A DNA stretch of 64,000 nt from Clostridium hydrogeniformans DSM 21757 (GTDB taxonomy: Bacteria > Bacillota > Clostridia > Clostridiales > Clostridiaceae): positions 1-64,000 of the forward strand of contig NZ_JMLJ01000018.1 in the NCBI RefSeq assembly GCF_000686705.1, read 5' to 3'. Positions 29,031 to 38,829 of this stretch are shown one piece after another; positions within the stretch are counted from its first letter, which is position 1; the number at the start of each line of letters is the position of its first letter. The position numbers and the translations under genes are program-made. Under the pieces are notes generated by a model, which saw nothing but the letters and a program-made list of their open reading frames with translations, did no database searches and had not been told where the DNA came from.

Positions 29031-29513
29031 TTGAATAAAGTCGTTCTTATTGGAAGACTAACAAAAGATCCAGAGCTAAAATATACTCCTGGAACTGGTA
29101 TGGCTGTAACCACAATTACTTTGGCTGTTGACAGATACAACGCATCCACTAAGCAAAGAGAGGCTGACTTTATCCCTGTTGTTATATGGGGAAAGCAAGC
29201 TGAAGCTACTGCAAACTACATGACTAAAGGTGGTTTAATGGCTGCTAGTGGTAGAATCCAAACGAGATCATATGATGCCAAAGATGGTACAAAAAGATAC
29301 GTTACTGAAATTGTTGCTCAAGAAGTTAGCTTCTTAGGAGGTAAAGCTTCTAGACAAGAGTCAACAGGTTTCGGTGGCGGCAGTGATTATGGTATGGCGG
29401 GAAATCCTTTCGCACAAGGTGCTGATAATGGAGCTCCAGAATCAAATCCTTTCGGAGGACAGTCATACGATGAGGATATAACTCCAGTTGATGATGGAGA
29501 TATTCCGTTCTAA
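29031..29513 (+). CDS. ssb: Single-stranded DNA-binding protein
   Basis: 160-aa SSB with an OB fold (MNKVVLIGRLTKDPELKYTP, FIPVVIWGKQAEATANYMTK), a Gly/Ser/Asn-rich linker and the acidic C-terminal tip ending DDGDIPF that recruits repair and replication partners. It starts at TTG 29031 with AAGGTGG upstream. Located between the S6 and S18 genes as usual. Confidence 0.97.
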   Translation: MNKVVLIGRLTKDPELKYTPGTGMAVTTITLAVDRYNASTKQREADFIPVVIWGKQAEATANYMTKGGLMAASGRIQTRSYDAKDGTKRYVTEIVAQEVSFLGGKASRQESTGFGGGSDYGMAGNPFAQGADNGAPESNPFGGQSYDEDITPVDDGDIPF

Positions 29514-29545
29514 ATCTAACACTTTTAAGGTAAGGAGGGAAAATA

Positions 29546-29788
29546 ATGAGCAGAGATATGAAGAAAAACTCTAGAATGAAGAGAAAGAAAAAAGTTTGTG
29601 CATTCTGCGTAGATAAAGCTGAAAGCATAGATTATAAAGATGTAAGCAAACTTAGAAAGTATGTTACAGAAAGAGGTAAGATATTACCAAGAAGAATATC
29701 TGGAACATGTGCTAAGCACCAAAGACAGCTTACTGACTCAATAAAGAGAGCAAGAAACATAGCGTTATTACCATTCACAACTGAGTAA
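29546..29788 (+). CDS. rpsR: 30S ribosomal protein S18
   Basis: 80-aa basic protein, [20 protein letters not shown] then [20 protein letters not shown] and [20 protein letters not shown], the standard S18 sequence. It keeps a CxxC pair (CAFC) and a third cysteine in GTC, the pattern of the zinc-binding type. Closes the operon ahead of a strong terminator. Confidence 0.98.
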   Translation: MSRDMKKNSRMKRKKKVCAFCVDKAESIDYKDVSKLRKYVTERGKILPRRISGTCAKHQRQLTDSIKRARNIALLPFTTE

Positions 29789-29802
29789 TATAATGTTTAT
29801 GA

Positions 29803-29840
29803 TATAAAAAGCTACTGATTTTAATCAGTAGCTTTTTATA
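29803..29840 (+). terminator. terminator of rpsF-ssb-rpsR
   Basis: Perfect 18-bp inverted repeat (29803-29820, 29823-29840) whose arms end in AAAAA and TTTTT; GC core GCTACTGATT. Confidence 0.92.
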
Positions 29841-30437
29841 TTTGAAAATAAAAGAGAGATTAACAAAATTATTTTAGGAGTATGATAATTTATTATATGT
29901 ACATTAAAGTATTAAAACACTTAAATTATATAGTATAGAATAAGTTAGCCTATAAAGATTATTAATCTATATCTTTATATAAGGTTATAAATACATAAGG
30001 ATTTTCTTAGAAGTTTAAAATGCAGATATTTTCATATAAAATATTATAGATAATTATTAAAGATAGTTACTTATAATTTATAAATATATTACGACATAAT
30101 ATCCATTAATAAAAACGCTTCCTGTTTTTTATTAATGAAATTTGTCTAGAATTTTTTCTGTATTTCCATAAAACTACATTAAACATCAAGTAATACAAAA
30201 GTTTTAGTGTAATACTATGTAATACATAAGAAAAATGTCTTTTACTACGATAAAAATACCTATTACTACAAAATCCCCCTAAGTATTATCATAACAATAA
30301 TGAATAACATATAAGTTGGGTAAATTATAATATATCTTTCCTTAATATATGGGCTTATGGGTAAATAAACTTTAGTTGCATAAATATTGAAAAAAAACTA
30401 CAATAAATATATAACTATGGTAATGGGGGGATACAAG
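29841..30437. other. gene-free stretch upstream of the yybS-gdpP operon
   Basis: About 600 bases with no supported ORF. It contains one strong but A/T-rich hairpin, CATTAATAAAAAC against GTTTTTTATTAATG (30104-30137), and three copies of TAATAC within 35 bp (about 30190-30222). A -10-like TATAAT occurs near 30326-30332. None of these matches a motif I can name. Confidence 0.5.
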
Positions 30438-30755
30438 GTGAAAAAGGATAGTTTCAATATAATGTCTGATATAAAGATAATAGAGGAATTAAAGGCTCAA
30501 CTACTTTGTATTATAGGGGAATTTTTTAGATTACTTACTAAAGGAAGCAATGTAGCACAAGAAGCTATACTAGAATGTATTTCCGGGGCAATAATAATAT
30601 TATATATCCTAGCAGAGAGATTAGGATATTCATTTACTGCTGTTGACGATAATATGAAGAAAAAGCTTAAGGTAGGAATAATCGAAGAGGATTTAGTAGA
30701 AAAAGACGGAAAAAATTTAAGCAGACTATATACTCATTTAAAAGAAAGAAACTAA
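30438..30755 (+). CDS. MazG-like family protein
   Basis: 105-aa all-helical protein with the pattern of the small MazG-like proteins encoded before yybS in clostridia (EELKAQLLCIIGEFFRLLTK, ILECISGAIIILYILAERLG). I do not see a complete set of MazG metal-binding EExxE motifs, so NTP hydrolysis is not established. GTG 30438 lies 7 nt after GGGGGG; upstream ATGs in the same frame lack ribosome sites. First gene of the operon with yybS, gdpP and rplI. Confidence 0.65.
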   Translation: MKKDSFNIMSDIKIIEELKAQLLCIIGEFFRLLTKGSNVAQEAILECISGAIIILYILAERLGYSFTAVDDNMKKKLKVGIIEEDLVEKDGKNLSRLYTHLKERN

Positions 30756-30776
30756 GAGAAAGATTTGGAGGAAAAT

Positions 30777-31796
30777 ATGTATAACAAAAAACATAACACT
30801 CAATCTATAGTAGAAGTTGGAATAATGAGTGCACTTATAATAGTTATGTTTATGATAGTTAATTATGTTCCTGTTATTGGGGGGCTATTTTTATTTGCAC
30901 TCCCATTACCTATAACGGTTCTTTTTATAAAACATAGCTATAAGGTTTCACTAGCTGCCATAGTAGTTAGTTTAATACTTACATCGGTTATAAACAATCC
31001 TATTTATGCATTAGGAAGTGCAATATTATATGGAAGTACAGGACTTACCATAGGATATTGTATAAAAAATAAAAAATCATCTACATTTACTATTGGAGTT
31101 CAAACGTTAGTTTCTTTAGTTGGTAGTATAGTAAACTATTGCTTAACTATATACTTAATTCTTGGAACAAGTTTATATAAGATTATTGAAACCCAATTAG
31201 AAGCATTTAAAGAGTCATTGAATTTAGTTAAGGGAATTTATGAATCAACCGGAGTTCCAGTTGAAGGAAATCCTCTATTTGATGTGATGAATAAACTAAG
31301 TCCCAATTTAATTTTAACACTTATACCAGGGTTTATTTTATTATTAGCATTAGTAAGTGCATACCTTAATTATGTTGTTACAAAAAGCGTATTAAAAAAA
31401 TTAAGAATAGAGGTAGATGAGATTAAACATTTTACTACCTGGTATTTAGATAATAGACTAGGAGCATTATTTATTTTAGTTGTGATTTCAGGAATGATTA
31501 TGGCAAGTTATGATATGACAATAGGTCATTACATATTTAATTCTTCCATTATATTGTTTCAGTTTATAATGATTATAATAGGCATGGCAGTAGTAACTTA
31601 TTATTTAAGAAAAAAATTCAATTTAAATAAAGGGATAGTTATAGCTATATTAGTGTTTGCATTTATAAACCCTTCTCTTAGCCAAATTATATTTTTAATT
31701 GGTATTGGGGATCTAATATTTGATTTTAGAAAGTTAGATGAAAATAGTTTATCAAATGCTTTAGAGAAGCTTGTAAAAAAGAAATTGAAAAAGTAG
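30777..31796 (+). CDS. yybS: YybS family (DUF2232) membrane protein
   Basis: 339-aa integral membrane protein with eight or so hydrophobic segments (IVEVGIMSALIIVMFMIVNY and VVSLILTSVINNPIYALGSA among them). Its place immediately upstream of gdpP and rplI matches B. subtilis yybS-yybT-rplI. Transport of a small molecule is suspected from the fold but not known. ATG 30777 follows GGAGG by 5 nt; the frame is open from a TTG at 30765 that overlaps this site. Confidence 0.88.
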   Translation: MYNKKHNTQSIVEVGIMSALIIVMFMIVNYVPVIGGLFLFALPLPITVLFIKHSYKVSLAAIVVSLILTSVINNPIYALGSAILYGSTGLTIGYCIKNKKSSTFTIGVQTLVSLVGSIVNYCLTIYLILGTSLYKIIETQLEAFKESLNLVKGIYESTGVPVEGNPLFDVMNKLSPNLILTLIPGFILLLALVSAYLNYVVTKSVLKKLRIEVDEIKHFTTWYLDNRLGALFILVVISGMIMASYDMTIGHYIFNSSIILFQFIMIIIGMAVVTYYLRKKFNLNKGIVIAILVFAFINPSLSQIIFLIGIGDLIFDFRKLDENSLSNALEKLVKKKLKK

Positions 31797-31811
31797 GAAG
31801 GTGACTTCAAT

Positions 31812-33791
31812 ATGGATAGATTTAAAGATTTTATACCTAATACAAAAATCTATATGATTTTTATAGCTGTATTAATATCATCTCTATTTATTGTTGGTCA
31901 TATGGTTTTAGGTTTTCTTTTCTTTTTTATATTTACATTATTAATAATATATAATGTAAAGACAATAAGAAAAAAACATAGTGAGCTTAAAGAGTTTATA
32001 GAAGAGTTTTCTAATAACTTAGATAGTGCTACTAGAAATACATTAGTTAATCTTCCATTTCCAATGATGATAGTTACAGATGATGGAGATATTACATGGT
32101 ATAACAATAAACTAACTTCTATAATAAAGAGAGAAGAACTTTTAGGAAAAAATATTAACAGTATAGTTAATGAGTTTGACTCTAAGGATATAAAAGAAGG
32201 AATAGTAAGTTGTTATAGATATATAAAAATAGATGAAAAATACTTTGATATCTATACTAATGTTGTTAAAACAAATGATGAAACCTATAATGAAAAGTGT
32301 ATAATAATACTTTATTTTTATGATGTTACTAAAATAAAACAGTATAAAGGTGAAGTTGAAAGTATAATGCTTATAGAGGTTGATAACCTAGATGAGGTTA
32401 TAAAAAGTACGGAAGAGGATTATAGACCACTTTTAGCAGCAGAAATAGAGAGAAATATAAATAGCTATGCTCAAGGCATTAATGCTATGATAAGAAAATA
32501 TTCTTCAAATAAATATGTACTAAGTATACAAGAGAAATATATACAAGAAGAGATAAAGAAAAAGTTTGAAATTCTTGATATAATAAGAGAGATAAGCCTT
32601 GGAAATAAGCTGGCTGTAACCCTTAGTATAGGGGTTGGAAAATCTGGAGATAATCCTCTAATAAATAGTAACTTTGCAAATAGTGCAAAAGAATTAGCTC
32701 TAGGAAGAGGGGGAGACCAGGCTGTAGTTAAGTCAGGAGAAAAGATGGATTTCTTTGGTGGAAAGACTAAGGAAGTTGAAAAAAGAACAAAGGTAAGAGC
32801 AAGAGTTGTAGCTCATGCCTTAAATGACTTAATAAAAGAAAGTTCTAAAGTGTATATAATGGGACATAAAAATCCAGACATGGATTGTTTTGGAGCATCA
32901 GTTGGTCTTAGTAGTGCTGTTAAAAAGTTAAATAAGGAATGTCATATTGTATTAAAGGAATCAGGAAACGGTATAAGATATATAGTTGATAAAATAAAAG
33001 AAGATTCTAAGTATGATGGTTTATTAATTACTCCAGAACAATGCAAGGAAATGCTTGATGACAATAGCTTATTAATATTAGCTGATGTTCACAGTATGGG
33101 ATATGTCCAAGATTCAGATATAGTAAAATCAGTAAAGAATATAGTTATAATAGACCACCATAGAAGAACAGTAGATTTTATAGAAGGAGCAATCCTTACT
33201 TATATAGAAATTTATGCATCATCTACATCAGAACTAGTTACAGAGATGATTCAATACATGTTAGAGAAACCTAAACTAAGTCAATTAGAAGCAGAAGCTC
33301 TTTTAGCTGGAATATGTGTTGATACTAAAAACTTTTATTTAAAAACAGGTGTAAGAACATTTGAAGCGGCATCATTTTTAAGAAAACTAGGAGCCGACAC
33401 CGTTGATGTTAAAAAAATGTTTGGAAATGATTTATCAACATATATAGAGAGATCAGAAATAATTAAAAATGCAAAGGTGGAAAATAATATTGCAATTGCT
33501 ATTGCTCCACCTAATATAGAAGATACTGTAGTAGCTGCTAAGGCAGCGGATGAACTACTAAATATTACAGGTATTCAAGCCTCCTTTGTTCTTGTTACAA
33601 TAGATAAGGATATAAATATAAGTGGACGTTCTCTAGGAGATATAAATGTTCAACTTGTATTAGAAACCCTTGGAGGTGGAGGTCATATGACCATAGCAGG
33701 AGCAAAGGTTAGTAATTCAACACCAGAAGAAGTGGTGAAGAAATTAAAAGATGCTATAAACAAATATTCAAGGGAAGGTGAAGTAAAATGA
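31812..33791 (+). CDS. gdpP: Cyclic-di-AMP phosphodiesterase GdpP
   Basis: 659-aa membrane enzyme. It has two N-terminal membrane helices (residues about 13-55), a PAS domain ([20 protein letters not shown] onward), a degenerate GGDEF domain (about 175-310), then DHH and DHHA1 domains. Catalytic motifs: [23 protein letters not shown] and [10 protein letters not shown], with the substrate motif [13 protein letters not shown] near the end. It hydrolyses c-di-AMP to pApA and so affects cell wall and potassium control. The stop overlaps the rplI start (ATGA). Confidence 0.95.
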   Translation: MDRFKDFIPNTKIYMIFIAVLISSLFIVGHMVLGFLFFFIFTLLIIYNVKTIRKKHSELKEFIEEFSNNLDSATRNTLVNLPFPMMIVTDDGDITWYNNKLTSIIKREELLGKNINSIVNEFDSKDIKEGIVSCYRYIKIDEKYFDIYTNVVKTNDETYNEKCIIILYFYDVTKIKQYKGEVESIMLIEVDNLDEVIKSTEEDYRPLLAAEIERNINSYAQGINAMIRKYSSNKYVLSIQEKYIQEEIKKKFEILDIIREISLGNKLAVTLSIGVGKSGDNPLINSNFANSAKELALGRGGDQAVVKSGEKMDFFGGKTKEVEKRTKVRARVVAHALNDLIKESSKVYIMGHKNPDMDCFGASVGLSSAVKKLNKECHIVLKESGNGIRYIVDKIKEDSKYDGLLITPEQCKEMLDDNSLLILADVHSMGYVQDSDIVKSVKNIVIIDHHRRTVDFIEGAILTYIEIYASSTSELVTEMIQYMLEKPKLSQLEAEALLAGICVDTKNFYLKTGVRTFEAASFLRKLGADTVDVKKMFGNDLSTYIERSEIIKNAKVENNIAIAIAPPNIEDTVVAAKAADELLNITGIQASFVLVTIDKDINISGRSLGDINVQLVLETLGGGGHMTIAGAKVSNSTPEEVVKKLKDAINKYSREGEVK

Positions 33792-34231
33792 AGGTAATTT
33801 TATTAGGAGATATAAAGAGTGTAGGAAAGAAGGGGGATATTGTTAATGTTTCTGATGGATATGCAAGAAACTTTTTATTCCCAAGAAAGTTAGCTCAAGA
33901 AGCTAATGATGGAAATGTGCACATATTAAATGTAAAGAAAGAAAATGATAGAAGAAAGAAATTGGCAGAAATAGAAGAAGCTCAAGCTTTAGCAGATAAG
34001 TTAAAAGGAAAAGAAATAAATATTAAAGCTAAGGCAGGAGAAAATGGAAGACTATTTGGAGCAATAACAAGTAAGGATGTAGCTGAGCTTATAAAGAAGC
34101 AGTACAGTGTTTCAGTTGATAAGAAAAAGGTTGTTATGGATACTATAAAGCAACCAGGAATATTTGAAATAGAAGTCAAGGTTTATCCAGAAATATCTAC
34201 TAAGATGAAGGTTGTTATTGTTTCCGAATAA
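33788..34231 (+). CDS. rplI: 50S ribosomal protein L9
   Basis: 147-aa L9 with N-terminal rRNA-binding domain ([33 protein letters not shown]), a long connecting helix and a C-terminal domain. The ATG overlaps the gdpP stop by 4 nt, giving translational coupling, with AAGG-type sites upstream. Confidence 0.97.
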   Translation: MKVILLGDIKSVGKKGDIVNVSDGYARNFLFPRKLAQEANDGNVHILNVKKENDRRKKLAEIEEAQALADKLKGKEINIKAKAGENGRLFGAITSKDVAELIKKQYSVSVDKKKVVMDTIKQPGIFEIEVKVYPEISTKMKVVIVSE

Positions 34232-34248
34232 TAAGGAGGATTTAAATT

Positions 34249-36156
34249 TTGAAATCACAAGTTGACAATACAATAGAGGAGCTAAGTGTTGAAGAGTTAT
34301 TAGAGAAGGGAACAACTTTAGAATCTCAAGTTAATATAATATATGAAGTAGCTAATAATGTACTAGATGAGGGAGCTATAAGAGCAAGAACCATAAAGTA
34401 TAAACTACAAAAGCATGTTAAAAGTGATGATATATATAAAAGAATATATGCTATAAATAAGATTTTAAGTGATGGTAAGGGAGTAGACGTGGAAGCTACT
34501 CCTGAAAACATCAATGAATTAATAGAAGAAGCTAATAGATTATTATCTGAAAATATAGCTAGAAGATATATTCAAAATAAAATAGAACAACAGGTAGAAC
34601 AGGCTTTAATGGAGAAGCAAGAAAAATATGTTGATGAGATGAGACTTGGCATAATAAGAAAGCAAAAGGGACCAGAAAATGCTAAGACTCTTAAAAAGTA
34701 TGCTACCTTTGAGAAGCTTGATACTAAGAAACTTACAAAGAGTTTACAAGGGCTCTTAAGACCAGAGAGCTTTAAGGAGATTGTTGGACAAGAAAGAGCT
34801 ATAAAATCTTTATTATCAAAACTAGCATCTCCATATCCACAACATATAATCCTTTATGGACCACCAGGGGTAGGTAAGACTACTGCAGCAAGACTTGCTT
34901 TAGAAGAAGCTAAAAAAATTAAGTTTACTCCTTTTGATGGAGAGGCAAAATTTATAGAAGTTGATGGGACAACCTTAAGATGGGACCCAAGGGAAATAAC
35001 AAATCCTCTTTTAGGATCAGTACATGATCCTATATATCAAGGTAGTAAAAGAGATTTAGCTGAGATAGGTGTTCCAGAACCAAAGCCAGGTTTAGTTACT
35101 GATGCTCATGGTGGAGTATTATTTATAGATGAAATAGGAGAATTAGATTCTATACTACAAAATAAGTTACTAAAAGTATTAGAAGATAAAAGAGTTGAGT
35201 TTTCATCTTCATACTATGATCCAGATGATGAAAATACACCAAAATATATAAAATACTTATTTGAAAATGGTGCTCCTGCAGATTTTGTTTTAATAGGGGC
35301 TACTACAAAGGATCCTTCTGAAATAAATCCAGCATTAAGATCAAGATGCGTAGAAGTTTATTTTGAACCTTTATCATCTACTGATATAGAAAATATTGTA
35401 GAAAATGCTAGTGATAAGCTTAAGGTTACACTAGAGGATGGGGTGGCCAAGCTTATAAGTAGATATACAATAGAAGGAAGAAAAGCAATTAACATATTAT
35501 CAGATGCTTATGGATATGCTCTTTATACATCTAAGGATGGAGATATAGATAACTTAATTATAAAAAAACATCATATAGAAGAAGTTTTATCTATAGGAAG
35601 ATTTTCTCCTTATGAGATATTAGATACAACAGACAAAAAGGAAGTTGGACATATATATGGCTTAGGGGTTAGTGGCTTTGTTGGATCAACCTTAGAAATA
35701 GAGGCTATAGCTTTTGAAGCAAAGGAAAAAGGTACAGGTAAAGTTAGGTTTAATGATACTGCTGGTTCTATGGCTAAGGACTCAGTGTTTAATGCAGCGT
35801 CAGTTATAAGAAGAATAACTGATAAAGATATTAGAGACTATGATATACATGTAAATGTAGTTGGTGGAGGAAGAATTGATGGTCCATCAGCAGGGGCTGC
35901 TATAACTGTATGTATAATAAGTGCCTTATTAAATAAACCATTAAGACAAGATGTTGCAGTAACCGGTGAAATATCCTTAAGAGGTATGATAAAGCCAGTT
36001 GGTGGTATATTTGAAAAGGTATATGGTGCTAGAAGAAAGGGAATAAATCTTGTTATTGTTCCAAAGGATAATGAAAAAGAAGTTCCATTAGGACTTAAAG
36101 ATATAGAAGTTAAATCAATAAGTACTATAGATGAACTTATTAATTTAATATTTTAG
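34249..36156 (+). CDS. ATP-dependent protease of the Lon family (LonB/LonC-like)
   Basis: 635-aa protein with a helical N-terminal region of about 170 aa unlike the LAN domain of housekeeping Lon, then an AAA+ module (Walker A ILYGPPGVGKTTAARLAL near 205, Walker B GVLFIDEIGELD) and a Lon proteolytic domain. The Ser-Lys dyad is intact: Ser547 in DGPSAGAA and Lys590 in PVGGIFEK, 43 residues apart as in E. coli Lon. It starts at TTG 34249, 9 nt after AGGAGG. Related to LonB of spore formers, but the N-terminus is longer. Sits between rplI and dnaB, a common clostridial order. Confidence 0.88.
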   Translation: MKSQVDNTIEELSVEELLEKGTTLESQVNIIYEVANNVLDEGAIRARTIKYKLQKHVKSDDIYKRIYAINKILSDGKGVDVEATPENINELIEEANRLLSENIARRYIQNKIEQQVEQALMEKQEKYVDEMRLGIIRKQKGPENAKTLKKYATFEKLDTKKLTKSLQGLLRPESFKEIVGQERAIKSLLSKLASPYPQHIILYGPPGVGKTTAARLALEEAKKIKFTPFDGEAKFIEVDGTTLRWDPREITNPLLGSVHDPIYQGSKRDLAEIGVPEPKPGLVTDAHGGVLFIDEIGELDSILQNKLLKVLEDKRVEFSSSYYDPDDENTPKYIKYLFENGAPADFVLIGATTKDPSEINPALRSRCVEVYFEPLSSTDIENIVENASDKLKVTLEDGVAKLISRYTIEGRKAINILSDAYGYALYTSKDGDIDNLIIKKHHIEEVLSIGRFSPYEILDTTDKKEVGHIYGLGVSGFVGSTLEIEAIAFEAKEKGTGKVRFNDTAGSMAKDSVFNAASVIRRITDKDIRDYDIHVNVVGGGRIDGPSAGAAITVCIISALLNKPLRQDVAVTGEISLRGMIKPVGGIFEKVYGARRKGINLVIVPKDNEKEVPLGLKDIEVKSISTIDELINLIF

Positions 36157-36160
36157 AACA

Positions 36161-36203
36161 AATAAGGCTGACCTAAAATATAGGCTTTTAGGTCAGCCTT
36201 ATT
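36161..36203 (+). terminator. terminator after the lon-like gene
   Basis: Perfect 18-bp inverted repeat (36161-36178, 36186-36203), core AAGGCTGACCTAAAA, 7-nt loop, T-rich tail. Confidence 0.92.
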
Positions 36204-36322
36204 ATTTTGAATAAATAAGTAGAGGGCGAGTATTAAAAAATATATATTAATAATTACAAATTTAAAGTCTATAGTTTATAATAGATATATTGTGCAATAA
36301 TTAAGAAGAAAGGGGAGGAAAT

Positions 36323-37654
36323 ATGGATACATCTGTTATGAGAAGTCTTCCGCATAATTTAGAAGCTGAACAATCAGTTCTTGGATCTATGCTCATAGAT
36401 AAAAACTCTATTGCTCAGGCAGCAGAGAGTCTAAAATCAGAAGATTTTTATAGAGAAGCTCATAAGATAATCTTTAGTGTTATAATGGAGTTATTTCAAA
36501 AGGATGAACCTGTAGATATGATAACTCTAATAGAACATCTAAGGGCGACAGAGAAACTAGATAGTGCTGGTGGAATAAGCTATATCACAGAAATTAGTAA
36601 TTCTGTTCCCTCCACTGCAAATTTAAAAGCATATATAAAGATTGTAGCGGAAAAATCTATGCTTAGAAGACTTATAAAGGCTTCTAATGAAATAATAGAT
36701 AAGAGTTATAATGGTCAGGCTGAAGTTGAGGGAGTAGTAGATTTCGCTCAGAAGCAGGTTTTTGATATTTCTGAAAAGAGATCTTCTAATGATTTTGAAC
36801 CTATAAGCGTAGTTCTTGAAAGAGGATTTCTTGAAATAGAAAGGCTTTATAATAATAAAGGTGATGTAACTGGAGTACCTTCAGGTTTTAATGACTTAGA
36901 TGATATGACTTCAGGATTTCAAAGTGGAGAGATGATACTTGTAGCTGCAAGACCATCAATGGGAAAAACAACTTTTGCCTTAAACCTTTGCCAGCATGCT
37001 GCATTAAGGTCAGGTAAGAGTATAGTTGTATTTTCTCTGGAAATGTCTAAGGAACAGTTAGCATATAAGCTACTTTGTGCAGAAGCTAATGTTGACATGT
37101 TAAAACTTAGAACAGGTAATTTAGATGAGCAAGACTGGGAAAATATAGCTAGAGCATCAGGACCACTTGCAGCATCTAAAATATACATAGATGATACTGC
37201 TGGAGTATCTATAATGGAAATGAGATCTAAGTGTAGAAGACTTAAGATAGAATACGGAATAGATATGATAATGATAGACTACCTTCAGCTTATGAGTGGT
37301 AGTGGAGAGGAAAGTAGACAACAAGAAGTATCAGAAATATCAAGAGGTATCAAGGCTCTTGCTAAGGAAATGGGATGTCCAGTAATAGCACTGTCACAGC
37401 TTTCTCGTGCTCCTGAGCAAAGAGCTGACCATAGACCAATGCTTTCTGACCTTAGAGAATCAGGCTCTATAGAACAGGATGCTGACCTTGTTATGTTCTT
37501 ATATAGAGATGAGTATTATAATAAGGAAACAGAAGATAAAAACATAGGTGAATGTATAATAGCTAAGCAAAGAAACGGTCCAGTTGGAACAGTTAAGCTA
37601 GCTTGGCTTGGACAGTACAGTAAGTTCGGAAATCTTGATACAATACATCAATAA
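36323..37654 (+). CDS. dnaB: Replicative DNA helicase
   Basis: 443-aa hexameric helicase of the DnaB family (named DnaC in B. subtilis). It has an N-terminal domain MRSLPHNLEAEQSVLGSMLI, a RecA-like ATPase with Walker A LVAARPSMGKTTFALNL near 210 and Walker B MIMIDYLQLM, and the H4 region EISRGIKALAKEM. GGAGG lies close before ATG 36323. It is a single gene bounded by terminators on both sides. No intein or insert. Confidence 0.97.
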   Translation: MDTSVMRSLPHNLEAEQSVLGSMLIDKNSIAQAAESLKSEDFYREAHKIIFSVIMELFQKDEPVDMITLIEHLRATEKLDSAGGISYITEISNSVPSTANLKAYIKIVAEKSMLRRLIKASNEIIDKSYNGQAEVEGVVDFAQKQVFDISEKRSSNDFEPISVVLERGFLEIERLYNNKGDVTGVPSGFNDLDDMTSGFQSGEMILVAARPSMGKTTFALNLCQHAALRSGKSIVVFSLEMSKEQLAYKLLCAEANVDMLKLRTGNLDEQDWENIARASGPLAASKIYIDDTAGVSIMEMRSKCRRLKIEYGIDMIMIDYLQLMSGSGEESRQQEVSEISRGIKALAKEMGCPVIALSQLSRAPEQRADHRPMLSDLRESGSIEQDADLVMFLYRDEYYNKETEDKNIGECIIAKQRNGPVGTVKLAWLGQYSKFGNLDTIHQ

Positions 37655-37673
37655 TAAAATCATATTTTTATAC

Positions 37674-37713
37674 AAAGACTTTTTTACTAATTTATTTTAG
37701 TAGAAAAGTCTTT
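37674..37713 (+). terminator. dnaB terminator
   Basis: Inverted repeat AAAGACTTTT-TACTAA against TTAGTA-AAAAGTCTTT (37674-37690, 37697-37713) with one T-G position and a T-rich tail. Confidence 0.88.
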
Positions 37714-38039
37714 ATTTTTATGTAATTTAAGTATAGATTTTAAACAATTGAGGATAGTTTTTAGTATATGTAAGGTAAGAATAAAATATATTATAGGATT
37801 TTTAAGAATATAAATTAATTATTATAAATAGTAATATAGAAAATCTTATTGCAATAAATAAATTTGTATAATTAAAATGCTTTATTAATTAGAATATTTA
37901 TTTTATATAGGGCATAAGTTTATGGATAGAAATATTTCTGGGAAATACTTTTTATATAATATTAAAGGTAACTATCCTATAAGATGCAGTTGGAGTATAA
38001 TCTTATTTATAATAATAATTCATATAAGGGGGATGCTTT
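37714..38039. other. gene-free stretch upstream of the LUD gene
   Basis: About 325 A+T-rich bases. A 41-codon frame from ATG 37923 has no ribosome site and reads into the LUD start region, so I do not call it. No recognised RNA or operator. Confidence 0.5.
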
Positions 38040-38681
38040 ATGGATAATAATTTAGGGTTAGTAATTAATAAAAAAGTAAAAAGAACTATGGAGGCTCTTG
38101 AAAAGAACAATATGGAAGCTTATCTTGTAAGTAATAAGGAAGAGCTTTTAGATAAGATTAAGGACATATGCAAAGAGGGGGAAGTAGTTTCAGTAGGAGG
38201 ATCTATGACTCTATTTGAAACAGGAGTTATTGATTTTTTAAGAAGTGGAAGATATGAATTTCTTGATAGATATAAAGAAGGATTATCTCCTAAGGATATA
38301 AAAGATGTATTTAGAAAAAGTTTTAGTGCAGATAGCTATTTTACAAGTTCTAATGCTATAACTGAAAATGGATGGCTTTATAATGTAGATGGTAATGGTA
38401 ACAGAGTAGCAGCTATGTTATATGGTCCTGATAAAGTTATAGTAGTTGCAGGAGTAAATAAAATTGTTAAAAATCTAGAATCAGCAATAGAAAGAAACAA
38501 AGAGGTAAGTGGACCTGCTAACTGTGTAAGGTTAAATAAAAGTACTCCTTGCACAAAGATAGGGTACTGTGCAGATTGTAATAGTAATGAAAGAATATGT
38601 AATGAATATACATTAATAAAAAGACAAGGATTAAAGGGAAGAATAAAAGTTATATTACTAGAAGAAAACTTTGGATATTAG
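38040..38681 (+). CDS. LUD-domain (lactate utilization-type, DUF162) protein
   Basis: 213-aa protein of the LUD family: EVVSVGGSMTLFETGVIDFL, YFTSSNAITENGWLYNVDGN and KVIVVAGVNKIV. A C-terminal cysteine cluster (STPCTKIGYCADCNSNERIC) has four cysteines that could bind a metal or an Fe-S centre. LutC relatives take part in lactate oxidation, but stand-alone members like this are uncharacterised. GGGGG precedes ATG 38040. Confidence 0.82.
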   Translation: MDNNLGLVINKKVKRTMEALEKNNMEAYLVSNKEELLDKIKDICKEGEVVSVGGSMTLFETGVIDFLRSGRYEFLDRYKEGLSPKDIKDVFRKSFSADSYFTSSNAITENGWLYNVDGNGNRVAAMLYGPDKVIVVAGVNKIVKNLESAIERNKEVSGPANCVRLNKSTPCTKIGYCADCNSNERICNEYTLIKRQGLKGRIKVILLEENFGY

Positions 38682-38747
38682 CCAAAGAAGAGCATTAATT
38701 TAAAATAATTAGTAAAATGAAATCCAATTTGATAAACAGCTGAATTT

Positions 38748-38778
38748 AAAGGGCTTAACAGTATTTGTTAGGTCCTTT
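38748..38778 (+). terminator. weak hairpin after the LUD gene
   Basis: AAAGG...TAACA against TGTTA...CCTTT (38748-38778) with internal mismatches and no long T run. Possibly a terminator; low efficiency expected. Confidence 0.45.
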
Positions 38779-38829
38779 AGTAATGTATAATATATAGGGG
38801 GCAATATATAATATATAAGGGGGATATTT

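Noticed and set aside
37923-38042. 41-codon ORF before the LUD gene (MDRNISGKYF...)
   Set aside because: No ribosome site, composition like A/T noise, and it overlaps the next gene's start region.
38782-38823. Possible short CRISPR-like repeat
   Set aside because: Only two adjacent A/T-rich copies with no spacer; no array is seen anywhere in the window.
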